This document shows, in pieces, positions 6,296-14,674 of a stretch of 22,957 bases of DNA; positions within the stretch are counted from its first letter, which is position 1, and each line of letters begins with the position of its first letter. The DNA lies in IMG/VR virus record IMGVR_UViG_3300042387_000702, positions 1 through 22,957 of that record, one strand, 5' to 3'. A program made the position numbers and the translations under genes. The notes under the pieces are model-generated. The model did not search any database. It was not told the DNA's origin and was given only the letters and a program-made list of their open reading frames with translations. Origin of the DNA: a virus.

Positions 6296-7238
6296 GACGT
6301 TCAATTACTTTTTCTACACTAGGGATGTAATACTTTTTAAGAACTTCTTTCCAGTCAAACTGTTTTGAATATTCTACAATCTCATTTCTATGAGCAATAG
6401 AATATTCTCTGTTTTTAATTATAGCATTCTCAACATAATCAATATCGGTAATCTTTTCTTCTGGAATTACTGTAATAAATTCTTTATCAGTATCAAGATT
6501 TGCTTTACCCCATTCACAAACAACTACTCCAAGTCCAGCAGCAAGTGCTTCCATACAAACAAGAGGATGTGCCTCTCCATCTGAAAGAAGAACAAGATTA
6601 CCATAATCAGTCAATTGATTATAAAGAGTCTCTTTTGACCACTCTCCCAAATAGTTTTTACTAGTATTAAATCTGCTATCAGCGAGATTACCAGCAAACC
6701 AAAGACTATCAATTGATTGGAATAAATGTTGTCTTTTTCTATAATCAATCTTTGCAAGATATAAACTTCTATCGGGATATTCTGGAGTATCTTTAAATGT
6801 AAACTTATCAGTATTGACCCCATTAGGTGTTATGTAAGTATTCTCTTTTGGAATATCAAACATAACATTATATACTTTCTCAATTCCTGGTGAGAGACAA
6901 AATACATTTGGTTTAATCCTCATGAATTCATTGGCAACATTAATGTAACCATTGAACATTTCTTTACGTTCTAGATATCCAAAATGACTTGTAATTGCAT
7001 TTGGATATTGAATGTAAGGAACAATAGGAATAAATTCATCATAATGCACATGAACAAAGTCTGGTACAAATGCATTAATCCCATTGATAATTTGACGATT
7101 ATCTTTGGTATTAATAATTTGTACTTCATGACCCAGTTCTTCTAGGGCACATTTAGTATCCCAAACAAGAATCTCAACCGCACCCCAACCAGTTGGAGGG
7201 ATCGGCATAATTCCAGGACCTATGAGAGTGATTTTCAT
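6288..7238 (-). CDS. Glycosyltransferase family 4 (GT-B fold)
   Basis: A 316-aa protein starting MKITLIGPGIMPIPPTGWGA. The N-terminal Rossmann half has a glycine-rich acceptor loop (PTGWGAVE). The C-terminal half has the linker CLSPGIEKVY, VNTDKF, YLAKIDYRKRQ and the donor-site E-x7-E block (GEAHPLVCMEALAAGLGVVV), all typical of retaining GT4 enzymes. The ATG overlaps the upstream GDPD stop (ATGA), so the genes are coupled. The longer frame to 7277 has no supporting signal. It probably adds a hexose in the same oligosaccharide as its neighbours; the sugar is unknown. Confidence 0.9.
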   Translation of the reverse strand: MKITLIGPGIMPIPPTGWGAVEILVWDTKCALEELGHEVQIINTKDNRQIINGINAFVPDFVHVHYDEFIPIVPYIQYPNAITSHFGYLERKEMFNGYINVANEFMRIKPNVFCLSPGIEKVYNVMFDIPKENTYITPNGVNTDKFTFKDTPEYPDRSLYLAKIDYRKRQHLFQSIDSLWFAGNLADSRFNTSKNYLGEWSKETLYNQLTDYGNLVLLSDGEAHPLVCMEALAAGLGVVVCEWGKANLDTDKEFITVIPEEKITDIDYVENAIIKNREYSIAHRNEIVEYSKQFDWKEVLKKYYIPSVEKVIERHA

Positions 7239-7693
7239 TTTAATTTTTCGGGGTAATCTGTACAAATACCATAACAATTAGTAACTCTTAGGGTATCCCA
7301 AATCATATTATTCCATTCTGGCATAACAATAACAGTATTAGATGTATATGATTTACCAGGATACGCCCAGATATATTTTTTACTGGTGAGAGTATAATCA
7401 TCCTCTTGATGCCAAAAATAATTGTATCCAGAGGTATTAACTGACATTTCATGAAGAGTATCTAAGTCTTTACAATGAATCCAAAGACTATCAATTCTTG
7501 TTGCTAACCACCACCGAGTTACCAGATATTGAGGTTCATCATGACCTAACCATAAAGTATTAGTTGCTTTATGGTATCTTAGATCTATTTCAACATCATA
7601 ACCCTGTTCTATACATTTGTCAATTTGTTCTGGACTATTTTCAATTGATGGATTTGGTCCATCAATATTAGCACGATGGGCAATTAGTTTCAT
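7235..7693 (-). CDS. GDPD-like phosphodiesterase (short)
   Basis: A 152-aa protein starting MKLIAHRANIDGPNPSIENS. It keeps the GDPD core: His6-Arg7 (AHR), Glu35-x-Asp37 (VEIDLR), His51 (LGHDEPQ), and the C-terminal ICTDYPEKLK that matches the end of glycerophosphodiester phosphodiesterase barrels. It is much shorter than typical GDPDs (above 220 aa), so part of the barrel is compressed. The family hydrolyses glycerophosphodiesters to glycerol-3-phosphate. In a glycan operon it could act on a phosphodiester-linked sugar or lipid head group (inference). The start at 7693 has AGAGG 5 bp upstream; the longer frame to 7750 lies inside the neighbour. Confidence 0.8.
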   Translation of the reverse strand: MKLIAHRANIDGPNPSIENSPEQIDKCIEQGYDVEIDLRYHKATNTLWLGHDEPQYLVTRWWLATRIDSLWIHCKDLDTLHEMSVNTSGYNYFWHQEDDYTLTSKKYIWAYPGKSYTSNTVIVMPEWNNMIWDTLRVTNCYGICTDYPEKLK

Positions 7694-7694
7694 A

Positions 7695-8441
7695 TCAACC
7701 TCTAATACAAGCAGCATCCATAGGACAAGGAGCAAGATCAGAGTGCTCAAACCATTTTAAAAATGATCCCATTTTAAATGCTTCTGGAGATGGTTCCCAA
7801 ATGTCTTCATAAACATCTTCAATATCATCAAATGCATTGAGTGCCCAAGTAAGATACTTAGGTCCAAAAAATTGAATTGTATCTGGAAATCTAGGATGAT
7901 GTCCTGGTAGATAGAATTTGTATTTGTCGCAGGTATTAAGATCTGGGAAGTTAAGAAGAACAGTATCATATCTTGCAAGGACAATAAAATCATAGCTGGT
8001 ATTTGTTTCCTCAGCGTATGATTTGACAATATTTGCAACAGATTTAATGGAATACATTTGGGACATTACATTACTGTAATTTTTAGGATTCCAGTGATTA
8101 CCACTCTCCCCATACAACTCTCTTGCTGGGTGTTTATTAGTAAACTTTTCATCAATGAATTCTTTTGCTTTTGAGGGTAACTCAAAAGTTTTTGGACTTT
8201 CAATACCCAAAATCAATGGTTGATAATTATCAGCAATAATTTTAGGTGCATCTTTAGAAACAGGACACTTGTTTATTTTGGACCATGAGGAATAGTCATA
8301 CTCTTCAGCATCTTCCTCCCACCACATATGCCCAAATACATCAGTATCATATCGGTCAAGAATTACTTCTTTGTAAGTATCAATAATTTGTTGGTTGTCA
8401 ACAAATCTAGGTTGCCCAAAAAATGCAAGTGCTACTTTCAT
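7695..8441 (-). CDS. GQPR-motif protein, putative glycosyltransferase (copy 1)
   Basis: A 248-aa protein starting MKVALAFFGQPRFVDNQQII. It shares its layout with the gene at 9814-10518: N-terminal GQPR, a DxDVFxHxW block (DTDVFGHMWW), then SQMYSIKSVANIVKSYAEE and YDFIVLARYDTVL. The last has the place and shape of a GT-A metal or nucleotide-binding motif. I take both as a small GT-A-like transferase family found in sugar clusters; the exact family is not certain. The ATG overlaps the fusion-gene stop (TGATG). It ends one base before the GDPD start. Confidence 0.7.
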   Translation of the reverse strand: MKVALAFFGQPRFVDNQQIIDTYKEVILDRYDTDVFGHMWWEEDAEEYDYSSWSKINKCPVSKDAPKIIADNYQPLILGIESPKTFELPSKAKEFIDEKFTNKHPARELYGESGNHWNPKNYSNVMSQMYSIKSVANIVKSYAEETNTSYDFIVLARYDTVLLNFPDLNTCDKYKFYLPGHHPRFPDTIQFFGPKYLTWALNAFDDIEDVYEDIWEPSPEAFKMGSFLKWFEHSDLAPCPMDAACIRG

Positions 8442-9814
8442 CAGACTTCTCCTTTATAATGTTCAAGGAAGTAGTTCAGGTCTTCTGGAGTACCAATACC
8501 CCACATACCAGACTTATCGATTTCTTTGATGCGGATTTTTTTACCATCACCAATCGCTTCATTAAATACTGGACAAACATAATATTCATTATTAACACGA
8601 ATATCTTTGGCAATCATTTGTTCTGCATACTTCACATAGTCAGAACCTTTCTTCCAATAGTAGATACCAACAGTGGCATGTTCAGAAATTGGTTTCTTCT
8701 CAGCAACCTCCTCAACATAACCCTCTTCACCAAGTTTAGCATAAGACCACTTAGGATGAGTCGCTGGGAATGTAACAATTCCACCATCAACTTCACCGTT
8801 CTGGAATGCATAAAGGGTTTCGTTGCTATCCCATTCCACAAACTGGTCCGAATTTGCCATTACAAGAGGTTCATCATTATTGATAAACTCCTTTGCAAGA
8901 AGAGTGGTGCAGCAAGCACCTTCAGTTAGACCATCAACTTGAACAATATTGCATCCAGGAGCAATCAAAGGAAGTAGATAGTTCAGATTATACTTTTCAT
9001 AATGTTCCTTTTGAACAATAAAAGTATAATTTGCTTTGATGTTCAGGTTCTCAACAACCACTTGGATCATTGGTTTACCTTTAACTTCAATCAAAGGTTT
9101 AGGGAAGGTGTAACCCTGACTAGCAAACCTGCTACCAGCACCTGCCATAGGAATAAGAACATTCATTGTTTTACTCTCCCATGCAACTTTTTGTTTTGTA
9201 CCATTCAGAATTTTTTTAATTCTATCAATCTTTACCTGATTGAGATCTTTACGATCTTCTACAGGAACTAAATGTGCCTTACTGTCAAGAGCACCTTGAC
9301 GACCAATATGACTATCTTCGACAATCACGGTATCTGCAGGAAGTGCTCCAAGAGCAGTCATACACTTCCAATACATTGCTGGGAATGGTTTGTTGCGAAC
9401 AACGTCTTCATTAGAGACGTACATATCCACAAATTCCAGAAGTCCAAGACGCAATAGAATAATCTTCACAGTATTCCTAATACTATTAGATGCAACAGCA
9501 ATCTTATATCCTGCATCTACAAGTTGTTGGAAGTACCCCATCAACTCATAATCCTTTGCAACGCAGTCGTTAAAAATCTTAAGTGTTGCTTCTTGCTTAT
9601 CTCTCCAAATTGTATCATAAAGATCTACAGGAAGACCTTTATTCTTGGTTAAAAGTTCTAGTTTTGCTTTGGTAGGAAGACCATCATAAATGCTAACATG
9701 CTCTTCTCTGCTGATAGCATACTCATCTCCAAGTGCTTGGTTTAATGCTTCATAATGATAATCTTTACTGTCGATTAAGACTCCATCCAAATCAAAGATA
9801 ACAAGTTTGGTCAT
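8441..9814 (-). CDS. HAD phosphatase fused to sugar nucleotidyltransferase
   Basis: A 457-aa bifunctional protein. Residues 1-205 are a HAD hydrolase of the beta-phosphoglucomutase-like group: nucleophile Asp8 and Asp10 (FDLDGVLIDS), motif II Ser109 (VASNS), Lys142 (NKPFP) and Asp167 (VIVEDSHIG). Residues 217-457 are an NTP-transferase: MNVLIPMAGAGSRFASQGYT, FPKPLIEVKGKPM, and the product-site region GIYYWKKGSDYV. The reaction predicted is dephosphorylation or transfer on a sugar phosphate, followed by activation to a nucleotide sugar. Met217 (9166) is preceded at 7 nt by GGGAGAG, so the second domain could also start internally. Starts and stops overlap both neighbours (TAATG, TGATG). The sugar is unknown. 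Confidence 0.88.
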   Translation of the reverse strand: MTKLVIFDLDGVLIDSKDYHYEALNQALGDEYAISREEHVSIYDGLPTKAKLELLTKNKGLPVDLYDTIWRDKQEATLKIFNDCVAKDYELMGYFQQLVDAGYKIAVASNSIRNTVKIILLRLGLLEFVDMYVSNEDVVRNKPFPAMYWKCMTALGALPADTVIVEDSHIGRQGALDSKAHLVPVEDRKDLNQVKIDRIKKILNGTKQKVAWESKTMNVLIPMAGAGSRFASQGYTFPKPLIEVKGKPMIQVVVENLNIKANYTFIVQKEHYEKYNLNYLLPLIAPGCNIVQVDGLTEGACCTTLLAKEFINNDEPLVMANSDQFVEWDSNETLYAFQNGEVDGGIVTFPATHPKWSYAKLGEEGYVEEVAEKKPISEHATVGIYYWKKGSDYVKYAEQMIAKDIRVNNEYYVCPVFNEAIGDGKKIRIKEIDKSGMWGIGTPEDLNYFLEHYKGEV

Positions 9815-10518
9815 TATTTTTTATCTCTCCAAAGTACATAGTGCCAGGGGTTTTTAGTGATGGGAAGATTATGCCTCTTTTGTGCATTAAATCCAATCAA
9901 ACATTCAGGGTTGATTTCTGCACCCATCTCACATATTTCAACAAAGTTGTCATATACGTCAAAATATTTATCCATTAACTCGGAAGACCCAAACGCAAAA
10001 TGGTCGTTAATACCATGTTCCACATGTGCCCATTCGTTAAGAACATTCACAGTATTCAAATCATAGTTTGAAATGGGACCAATAGGAGTATAGAAGTATT
10101 CGTCAGTTCTCAAACGGACAACACAATCATACTTGAAATCATTTTCTTCCTCATATTTTTTCTTAAGATTATTTGCTTCACTCAGACTATAAAACATTGA
10201 GATAATATTATTGACTGGGTGAGGAAATCTAGGGTCTGGATGAATATCTTCTGCTTCAAATTCCTTTGGTTCTTCAAAGACAAGACCTTTAGGTTGCCAT
10301 TTATCAACCATAAAGTCTTTTAGGTCTGATTCCCAACGACCACGGTCCTTGTATTGATCCCAAAAATAAGTTCCAACCCATGCCTCATCATACCAAATAT
10401 GAGCAAATACATCAATCTCACAATCTGGGTTTGCTTCCCAAAAAGTTTGACGATGATTTTCATAACACTCCTTCAAATGCCTCGGTTGACCCGAGTAAAT
10501 CATAGCAATTTTAGACAT
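9814..10518 (-). CDS. GQPR-motif protein, putative glycosyltransferase (copy 2)
   Basis: A 234-aa protein starting MSKIAMIYSGQPRHLKECYE. Shared features with copy 1 (7695-8441) are GQPR at residues 10-13, IDVFAHIWYDEAW, the helix MFYSLSEANNLKKKYEEEN and YDCVVRLRTDEYF. The C-terminus differs (HNLPITKNPWHYVLWRDK). The two copies flank the nucleotidyltransferase fusion, suggesting they use its product or act at successive steps (inference). It overlaps the upstream GT6 gene by 8 bp and the downstream stop/start by one base. Confidence 0.7.
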   Translation of the reverse strand: MSKIAMIYSGQPRHLKECYENHRQTFWEANPDCEIDVFAHIWYDEAWVGTYFWDQYKDRGRWESDLKDFMVDKWQPKGLVFEEPKEFEAEDIHPDPRFPHPVNNIISMFYSLSEANNLKKKYEEENDFKYDCVVRLRTDEYFYTPIGPISNYDLNTVNVLNEWAHVEHGINDHFAFGSSELMDKYFDVYDNFVEICEMGAEINPECLIGFNAQKRHNLPITKNPWHYVLWRDKK

Positions 10519-11230
10519 GATATTTACTATTATCTTTTGCTAGGTGTACAATTTTTGGTTCAAAGGTACATGCTTTGGCAAATACCTCTGGATAAGCAAG
10601 ACTTGGAGATGCTACAAATACGTCTTCACGATTTTGAATATAAAATTTGTTTAGATGACTCTCATCATGCCAAGTTGCAATAATATTATTTTTATAATCA
10701 TCATCAATTCTCTGGTCAAGTTCTTTGATCATATCCATAACATATGGCAATTTACCTCCCCAAAGACATCCCTGAACATAAACAGACAAGTCATCAGATT
10801 CTGTAACACAAGCTTTGGATAAAGGCGTTACGTCAAATGCACCAGGAAGTTCATCATGAGGTTGCATTTTTAAATAATGACATGGATGATGAACACCAAT
10901 GTATTTCTTGGTATCATCAAGTAAATCCTCAATGTTGACAGTATCAACAACTCTCATATCTGCATCCAAGAAAATTAACCAATCACAATCTTGAATATCA
11001 TCAAAACATTTTTGAATCATTTTGAATCTATACAAAGTAATAAATGGCCATTCTAGATGTTCTTGATGATATACAATGGCATTATCTGGAGATTCTGGAA
11101 TCTCTCCATCCGTAAAAATTATATACTTTTTGTCTACATTTGGCAACAAAAACTTTTCACATCCTTCATACCACGCAGGCAAAAAGTTTAAATATTTTTC
11201 TGTTCCAATAAAAATAACAGCGACTTTCAT
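10511..11230 (-). CDS. Glycosyltransferase family 6 (ABO-type alpha-1,3-Gal/GalNAc transferase family)
   Basis: A 239-aa enzyme starting MKVAVIFIGTEKYLNFLPAW. It carries the GT6 signature blocks: FIGTEKY, YIIFTDG, WPFITLYRFKMI, the metal-binding DAD at residues 89-91 (FLDADMRVVD, like DVDM in mammalian GTA/GTB), YVQGCLWGG (151-159) and WHDESHLNKF (187-196). Family members transfer Gal or GalNAc alpha-1,3 to galactose, often to Fuc-alpha-1,2-Gal. The donor-selecting positions (Gln153, Gly154, Cys155 by my alignment to human GTB 266-268) match neither the A nor the B enzyme, so the sugar is open. As I recall, most bacterial GT6 enzymes lack the DXD that is kept here, and a GT6 with DXD is known from a cyanophage. 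The start overlaps the GT11 stop (TAATG). Confidence 0.93.
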   Translation of the reverse strand: MKVAVIFIGTEKYLNFLPAWYEGCEKFLLPNVDKKYIIFTDGEIPESPDNAIVYHQEHLEWPFITLYRFKMIQKCFDDIQDCDWLIFLDADMRVVDTVNIEDLLDDTKKYIGVHHPCHYLKMQPHDELPGAFDVTPLSKACVTESDDLSVYVQGCLWGGKLPYVMDMIKELDQRIDDDYKNNIIATWHDESHLNKFYIQNREDVFVASPSLAYPEVFAKACTFEPKIVHLAKDNSKYHV

Positions 11231-12033
11231 TAAATTACAATCCAATCAGGGCAATAAAGATCTTTTGTATCTAGGTGTTGATTATCTGGACCAAACCAGT
11301 TTTTAGGTGCAATAACTTTTTGACTTTTTGCCAACCAAGCACCCCACCAAGAGAATGAGGAATTGGCAATGATGTGTGACTTACACATAGTCATAAGACA
11401 CAAATCGATGTAACTAATATTTCCTTCTGCAACTAAAAATCTATCGTCCTCAAACAATTTTTGTTCCTTACACCATTTAGGATCATCAGAGAATATAATT
11501 ACAGTTCGATCATTATCAAAATGACTTAGTGCCTCTTCATAATAATCCAAACCAAGATTATTATGGTTATGTGCAAGTTGCAAATAATCTGTTCTGCGTA
11601 TATGCAAAGATACTGGTTCTTCAACACTATTCATCATAGATCTTGAAGGTCGAAGATACTGGGGGTTGAATGTAAAATCTTCTCTGATCTGATCTTCAAT
11701 ATTTTTAAAGTATTTTTCGCTTTGAAAGTATCCTTCCAAATTAACCCATTTGGGACAGTTATTAAAAAGTTCTTCATCAAAAGCAAAGGTGCTTTCTTTT
11801 AATGTAGGTCTTGCTCCACAAATATGCTGAACATTTAAATTTTGCAAATTTTCAAGCACAAATGGATAAAGTAATTGATGGTCACTCCACTCATCATATC
11901 CAGATGGGTCATCAGATGGTGGTGGAATCATCCAGTTATATCCATTGTTTGCAGCAATTCCTCTCAAAGAGGCATACTGAAACATTTGATTTCCAAGTCT
12001 TCCTAGTTTTCCTAGATTATTAAATCCGATCAT
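11230..12033 (-). CDS. Glycosyltransferase family 11, alpha-1,2-fucosyltransferase
   Basis: A 267-aa enzyme with the GT11 motifs: LGRLGNQMFQYA (residues 10-21), the GDP-fucose-binding HIRRTDY (144-150), IIFSDDPKWCK and ANSSFSWWGAWL near the C-terminus. It transfers L-fucose from GDP-fucose, mostly alpha-1,2 to galactose. ATG at 12033 is chosen because the protein then opens just before the GT11 N-terminal motif; the longer frame to 12123 lies inside fcl. It overlaps fcl by 14 bp. The two genes upstream make its donor, so the assignment is well supported by context. Confidence 0.93.
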   Translation of the reverse strand: MIGFNNLGKLGRLGNQMFQYASLRGIAANNGYNWMIPPPSDDPSGYDEWSDHQLLYPFVLENLQNLNVQHICGARPTLKESTFAFDEELFNNCPKWVNLEGYFQSEKYFKNIEDQIREDFTFNPQYLRPSRSMMNSVEEPVSLHIRRTDYLQLAHNHNNLGLDYYEEALSHFDNDRTVIIFSDDPKWCKEQKLFEDDRFLVAEGNISYIDLCLMTMCKSHIIANSSFSWWGAWLAKSQKVIAPKNWFGPDNQHLDTKDLYCPDWIVI

Positions 12034-12955
12034 AGTTCTCTTTAAACCATTCATACGTTTGATAAATTCCCTGACGGATTCCAACTTTAGGACTCCAACC
12101 AAGAGACTTAAGTTTGTCAACATTCATTACCTTTCTTGGAGTACCATTTGGTTTACTAATATCCCAAACAATTTCTCCACGATAATCAATTACTTTAGCA
12201 ATAATTTCTGTTAATTCTTTAATTGTAATATCAGATCCAGTACCAATATTGATAATTTCTGAATCATCATATTCATTCATACAAATATAACATGCTTCTG
12301 CCATATCATCAATATAAAGAAATTCACGAAGAGGAGAACCATCTCCCCAACAAACAAATTGAGAATCTCCATTTAACTTTGCCTCATGCATTCTACGCAT
12401 GATACCAGGAATTACATGACTAGATTCTGGATTAAAATTATCATTTACTCCATATAGATTAGTTGGTTGTAAAGAAATTGCATCAAATCCATATTGTTGA
12501 CGATATGATTGACACATTTTAATTCCAGCAATCTTAGCAATTGCATATGCATCATTAGTTGGTTCTAAAGGACCAGTCATCAACTGGTCTTCAGTAATTG
12601 GAATGTTTGGGTGCTTTGGATAAATGCAAGAGGACCCAAGAAATACCAACTTTTTAATACCATAATTATACGCCGCATTTATGATATTTGATTGGATCAT
12701 CAAATTATCATAGATGAATTCTGCTGGGCGAGTTTTGTTTGCCATAATGCCACCAACTTTAGCAGCAGCAAGGAATACATATTCTGGTTCTTCTGAACAA
12801 AAATACCTTTCAGTATCATCCTGATTAGTAAAATCTATATCATCACGAGTCCCTTCAATAATGTTAGTATATCCTTTGCTTCTTAGATTTCTAACAATTG
12901 CTGACCCCACTAGACCACGAGCACCAGCAACTAAAATTTTAGAATCACTGTCCAT
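12020..12955 (-). CDS. fcl: GDP-L-fucose synthase
   Basis: A 311-aa short-chain dehydrogenase (extended type) starting [20 protein letters not shown]. It has the NADP-binding [17 protein letters not shown], the active-site FLGSSCIYP and the catalytic YAIAK. It carries out the 3,5-epimerisation and 4-reduction of GDP-4-keto-6-deoxymannose to GDP-L-fucose. It overlaps gmd by 11 bp. Full family length and all catalytic elements are present. Confidence 0.96.
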   Translation of the reverse strand: MDSDSKILVAGARGLVGSAIVRNLRSKGYTNIIEGTRDDIDFTNQDDTERYFCSEEPEYVFLAAAKVGGIMANKTRPAEFIYDNLMIQSNIINAAYNYGIKKLVFLGSSCIYPKHPNIPITEDQLMTGPLEPTNDAYAIAKIAGIKMCQSYRQQYGFDAISLQPTNLYGVNDNFNPESSHVIPGIMRRMHEAKLNGDSQFVCWGDGSPLREFLYIDDMAEACYICMNEYDDSEIINIGTGSDITIKELTEIIAKVIDYRGEIVWDISKPNGTPRKVMNVDKLKSLGWSPKVGIRQGIYQTYEWFKENYDRI

Positions 12956-13952
12956 AAATGCACATATCCTCAACTAATTCATTAAAAGTAATTTTTGGTT
13001 CCCACCCAAGATTTTCCTTTGCTTTTGTGGGATCTCCCAACAAAGATTCAACTTCAGCAGGTCTAAAATATTTAGGGTCAACTTTAACAACTACTCTATT
13101 AGTATTCTTATCAATACCAACTTCATCTAGACCACTACCTTCCCATTTAATCTTCATTCCAAAGTAAGGTGCTGCAGTCTCAACAAATGCCCTAACTGAA
13201 TATTGTTCACCAGTAGCAATCACATAATCATCGGGTTCATCTTGTTGAAGCATCATCCACATTGCTTCGACAAAATCTTTGGCATGTCCCCAATCTCTTT
13301 TAGCATTTAAATTGCCAAGATATAAAACATCCTGCAATCCAGCACTAATTTTAGAAAGACCTCTTGTTATTTTACGGGTAACAAATGTCTCACCACGACG
13401 AGGAGATTCATGGTTAAAAAGTATTCCTGTGCAAGCATACATTCCATAGGATTCTCGATAATTCTTTGTAATCCAATATCCATATAATTTTGCTACCCCA
13501 TAAGGAGAACGTGGATAAAAGGGAGTAGTTTCTTTTTGAGGAACCTCTTGCACTAATCCATAAAGTTCACTTGTAGATGCTTGATAAACTCTACAAGTTT
13601 TTTCCATTCCCAAAATTCTTACCGCTTCAAGAATTCTAAGAGTTCCCAATCCATCAACATTACCAGTATACTCAGGCATCTCAAACGATACTTTTACATG
13701 ACTTTGTGCCGCGAGATTATAAATCTCATCAGGTTTAGTTTGTTGGAGAATGTGAATAATATTTGCAGAATCGGTCAAATCCCCATAATGTAACTTGAGA
13801 TGTGGGTGATTAAAAATATGATCAATCCTATGTGTATTAATAAGGGATGCTCTACGAATTATTCCATGAACCATGTATCCCTTTTCAATCAATAATTCAG
13901 CAAGATAAGAACCATCTTGCCCCGTGATTCCTGTAATTAAAGCAGTCTTCAT
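12945..13952 (-). CDS. gmd: GDP-mannose 4,6-dehydratase
   Basis: A 335-aa enzyme starting [20 protein letters not shown], with the NADP-binding [25 protein letters not shown], the active-site ASTSELYG and YGVAK, and [17 protein letters not shown]. It makes GDP-4-keto-6-deoxymannose from GDP-mannose, the first step to GDP-fucose. It is the first gene of the ten-gene operon and has a promoter 23 bp upstream. The longer frame to 14003 would span the promoter. GDP-mannose itself must come from the host, unless the nucleotidyltransferase fusion supplies it. Confidence 0.97.
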   Translation of the reverse strand: MKTALITGITGQDGSYLAELLIEKGYMVHGIIRRASLINTHRIDHIFNHPHLKLHYGDLTDSANIIHILQQTKPDEIYNLAAQSHVKVSFEMPEYTGNVDGLGTLRILEAVRILGMEKTCRVYQASTSELYGLVQEVPQKETTPFYPRSPYGVAKLYGYWITKNYRESYGMYACTGILFNHESPRRGETFVTRKITRGLSKISAGLQDVLYLGNLNAKRDWGHAKDFVEAMWMMLQQDEPDDYVIATGEQYSVRAFVETAAPYFGMKIKWEGSGLDEVGIDKNTNRVVVKVDPKYFRPAEVESLLGDPTKAKENLGWEPKITFNELVEDMCIYGQ

Positions 13953-13974
13953 AGTAAGTGTATATTCACCAAAA

Positions 13975-14003
13975 ATTATAGCACCTCCAAACAAAAACAT
14001 CAA
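13975..14003 (-). promoter_or_regulatory. Promoter of the glycan operon
   Basis: On the minus strand TTGATG (13998-14003), 17 bases, then a perfect TATAAT (13975-13980). No other comparable promoter is visible for the genes down to 5486. Confidence 0.75.
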
Positions 14004-14004
14004 T

Positions 14005-14012
14005 AATAAATA
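14005..14012 (+). promoter_or_regulatory. Possible late promoter for the plus-strand oxygenase
   Basis: AATAAATA, a T4-type late-like octamer, ends 24 bases before the ATG at 14036. It partly abuts the divergent operon promoter, so the two genes share a 57-bp control region. Confidence 0.5.
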
Positions 14013-14035
14013 CTCTTACTGGACTCATTATCTTA

Positions 14036-14674
14036 ATGGAAAAAACCGCTCAAATAAAAAAGCACGAAGGGAATTATTTCTACAAAGCATATAATTTTAT
14101 GCCAGAAGAATCTCTTCCAGAACTATATTCCTCTGCGGTAAAATGGTTAGAGAATACTCGAAAGAGTACACTTGAAGAAGTATTTCCCCCAGAAGCATCT
14201 CAGAATTTATTGGGTAACGCGATACAAGAATCTTTCCTATCTGAGCAAGTTTGGGTAAATTTTTATTCGGAAGCAAAAAAACATATTGCACAATATTGCA
14301 AAGTAACAGGAATCAATATACAAAATATTCGTTTACATTCTTCTTGGATTACTAGACTGCACAATTTAGATTTTCCAAGTGTACACTCAAAAAATGAGTT
14401 GGAAAAAAGATTAGGGTTGCATAATACATTTGGAAATATGCATTCCCATAAAACCAATCCTATAGGAATGGTTTATTATTTAAAAAACCCAGACCCAAAA
14501 TATGGAACTATAGTAAAAATAACAAATAAAAAAATATTTAATAATAACGGAGAAGAAAATACTATTATGATTTTTGACCCTAGACTATATCATACAGCAT
14601 TATATCCACCAATTAAAGAAACTGAAGTTTATCCTAGAATTACCATTGTAGTTGATTGTGAGTATATTGATTAA
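14036..14674 (+). CDS. Putative 2OG-Fe(II) oxygenase (HxH type)
   Basis: A 212-aa protein. The C-terminal half has HSHKTNPIGMVYYLKNPDPK, GTIVKI, IFDPRLYHTALYP and RITIVVD. This is the pattern of the phage-rich family of putative 2OG-Fe(II) oxygenases with an H-x-H first metal motif, a distal His and an Arg for 2-oxoglutarate. The substrate is unknown. It is paralogous to the minus-strand gene at 14671-15324: both have KH(x3)Y(x)KV(x)G followed by HSxW. The two genes converge and share TTAA for their stops. No Shine-Dalgarno is visible. Confidence 0.7.
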   Translation: MEKTAQIKKHEGNYFYKAYNFMPEESLPELYSSAVKWLENTRKSTLEEVFPPEASQNLLGNAIQESFLSEQVWVNFYSEAKKHIAQYCKVTGINIQNIRLHSSWITRLHNLDFPSVHSKNELEKRLGLHNTFGNMHSHKTNPIGMVYYLKNPDPKYGTIVKITNKKIFNNNGEENTIMIFDPRLYHTALYPPIKETEVYPRITIVVDCEYID

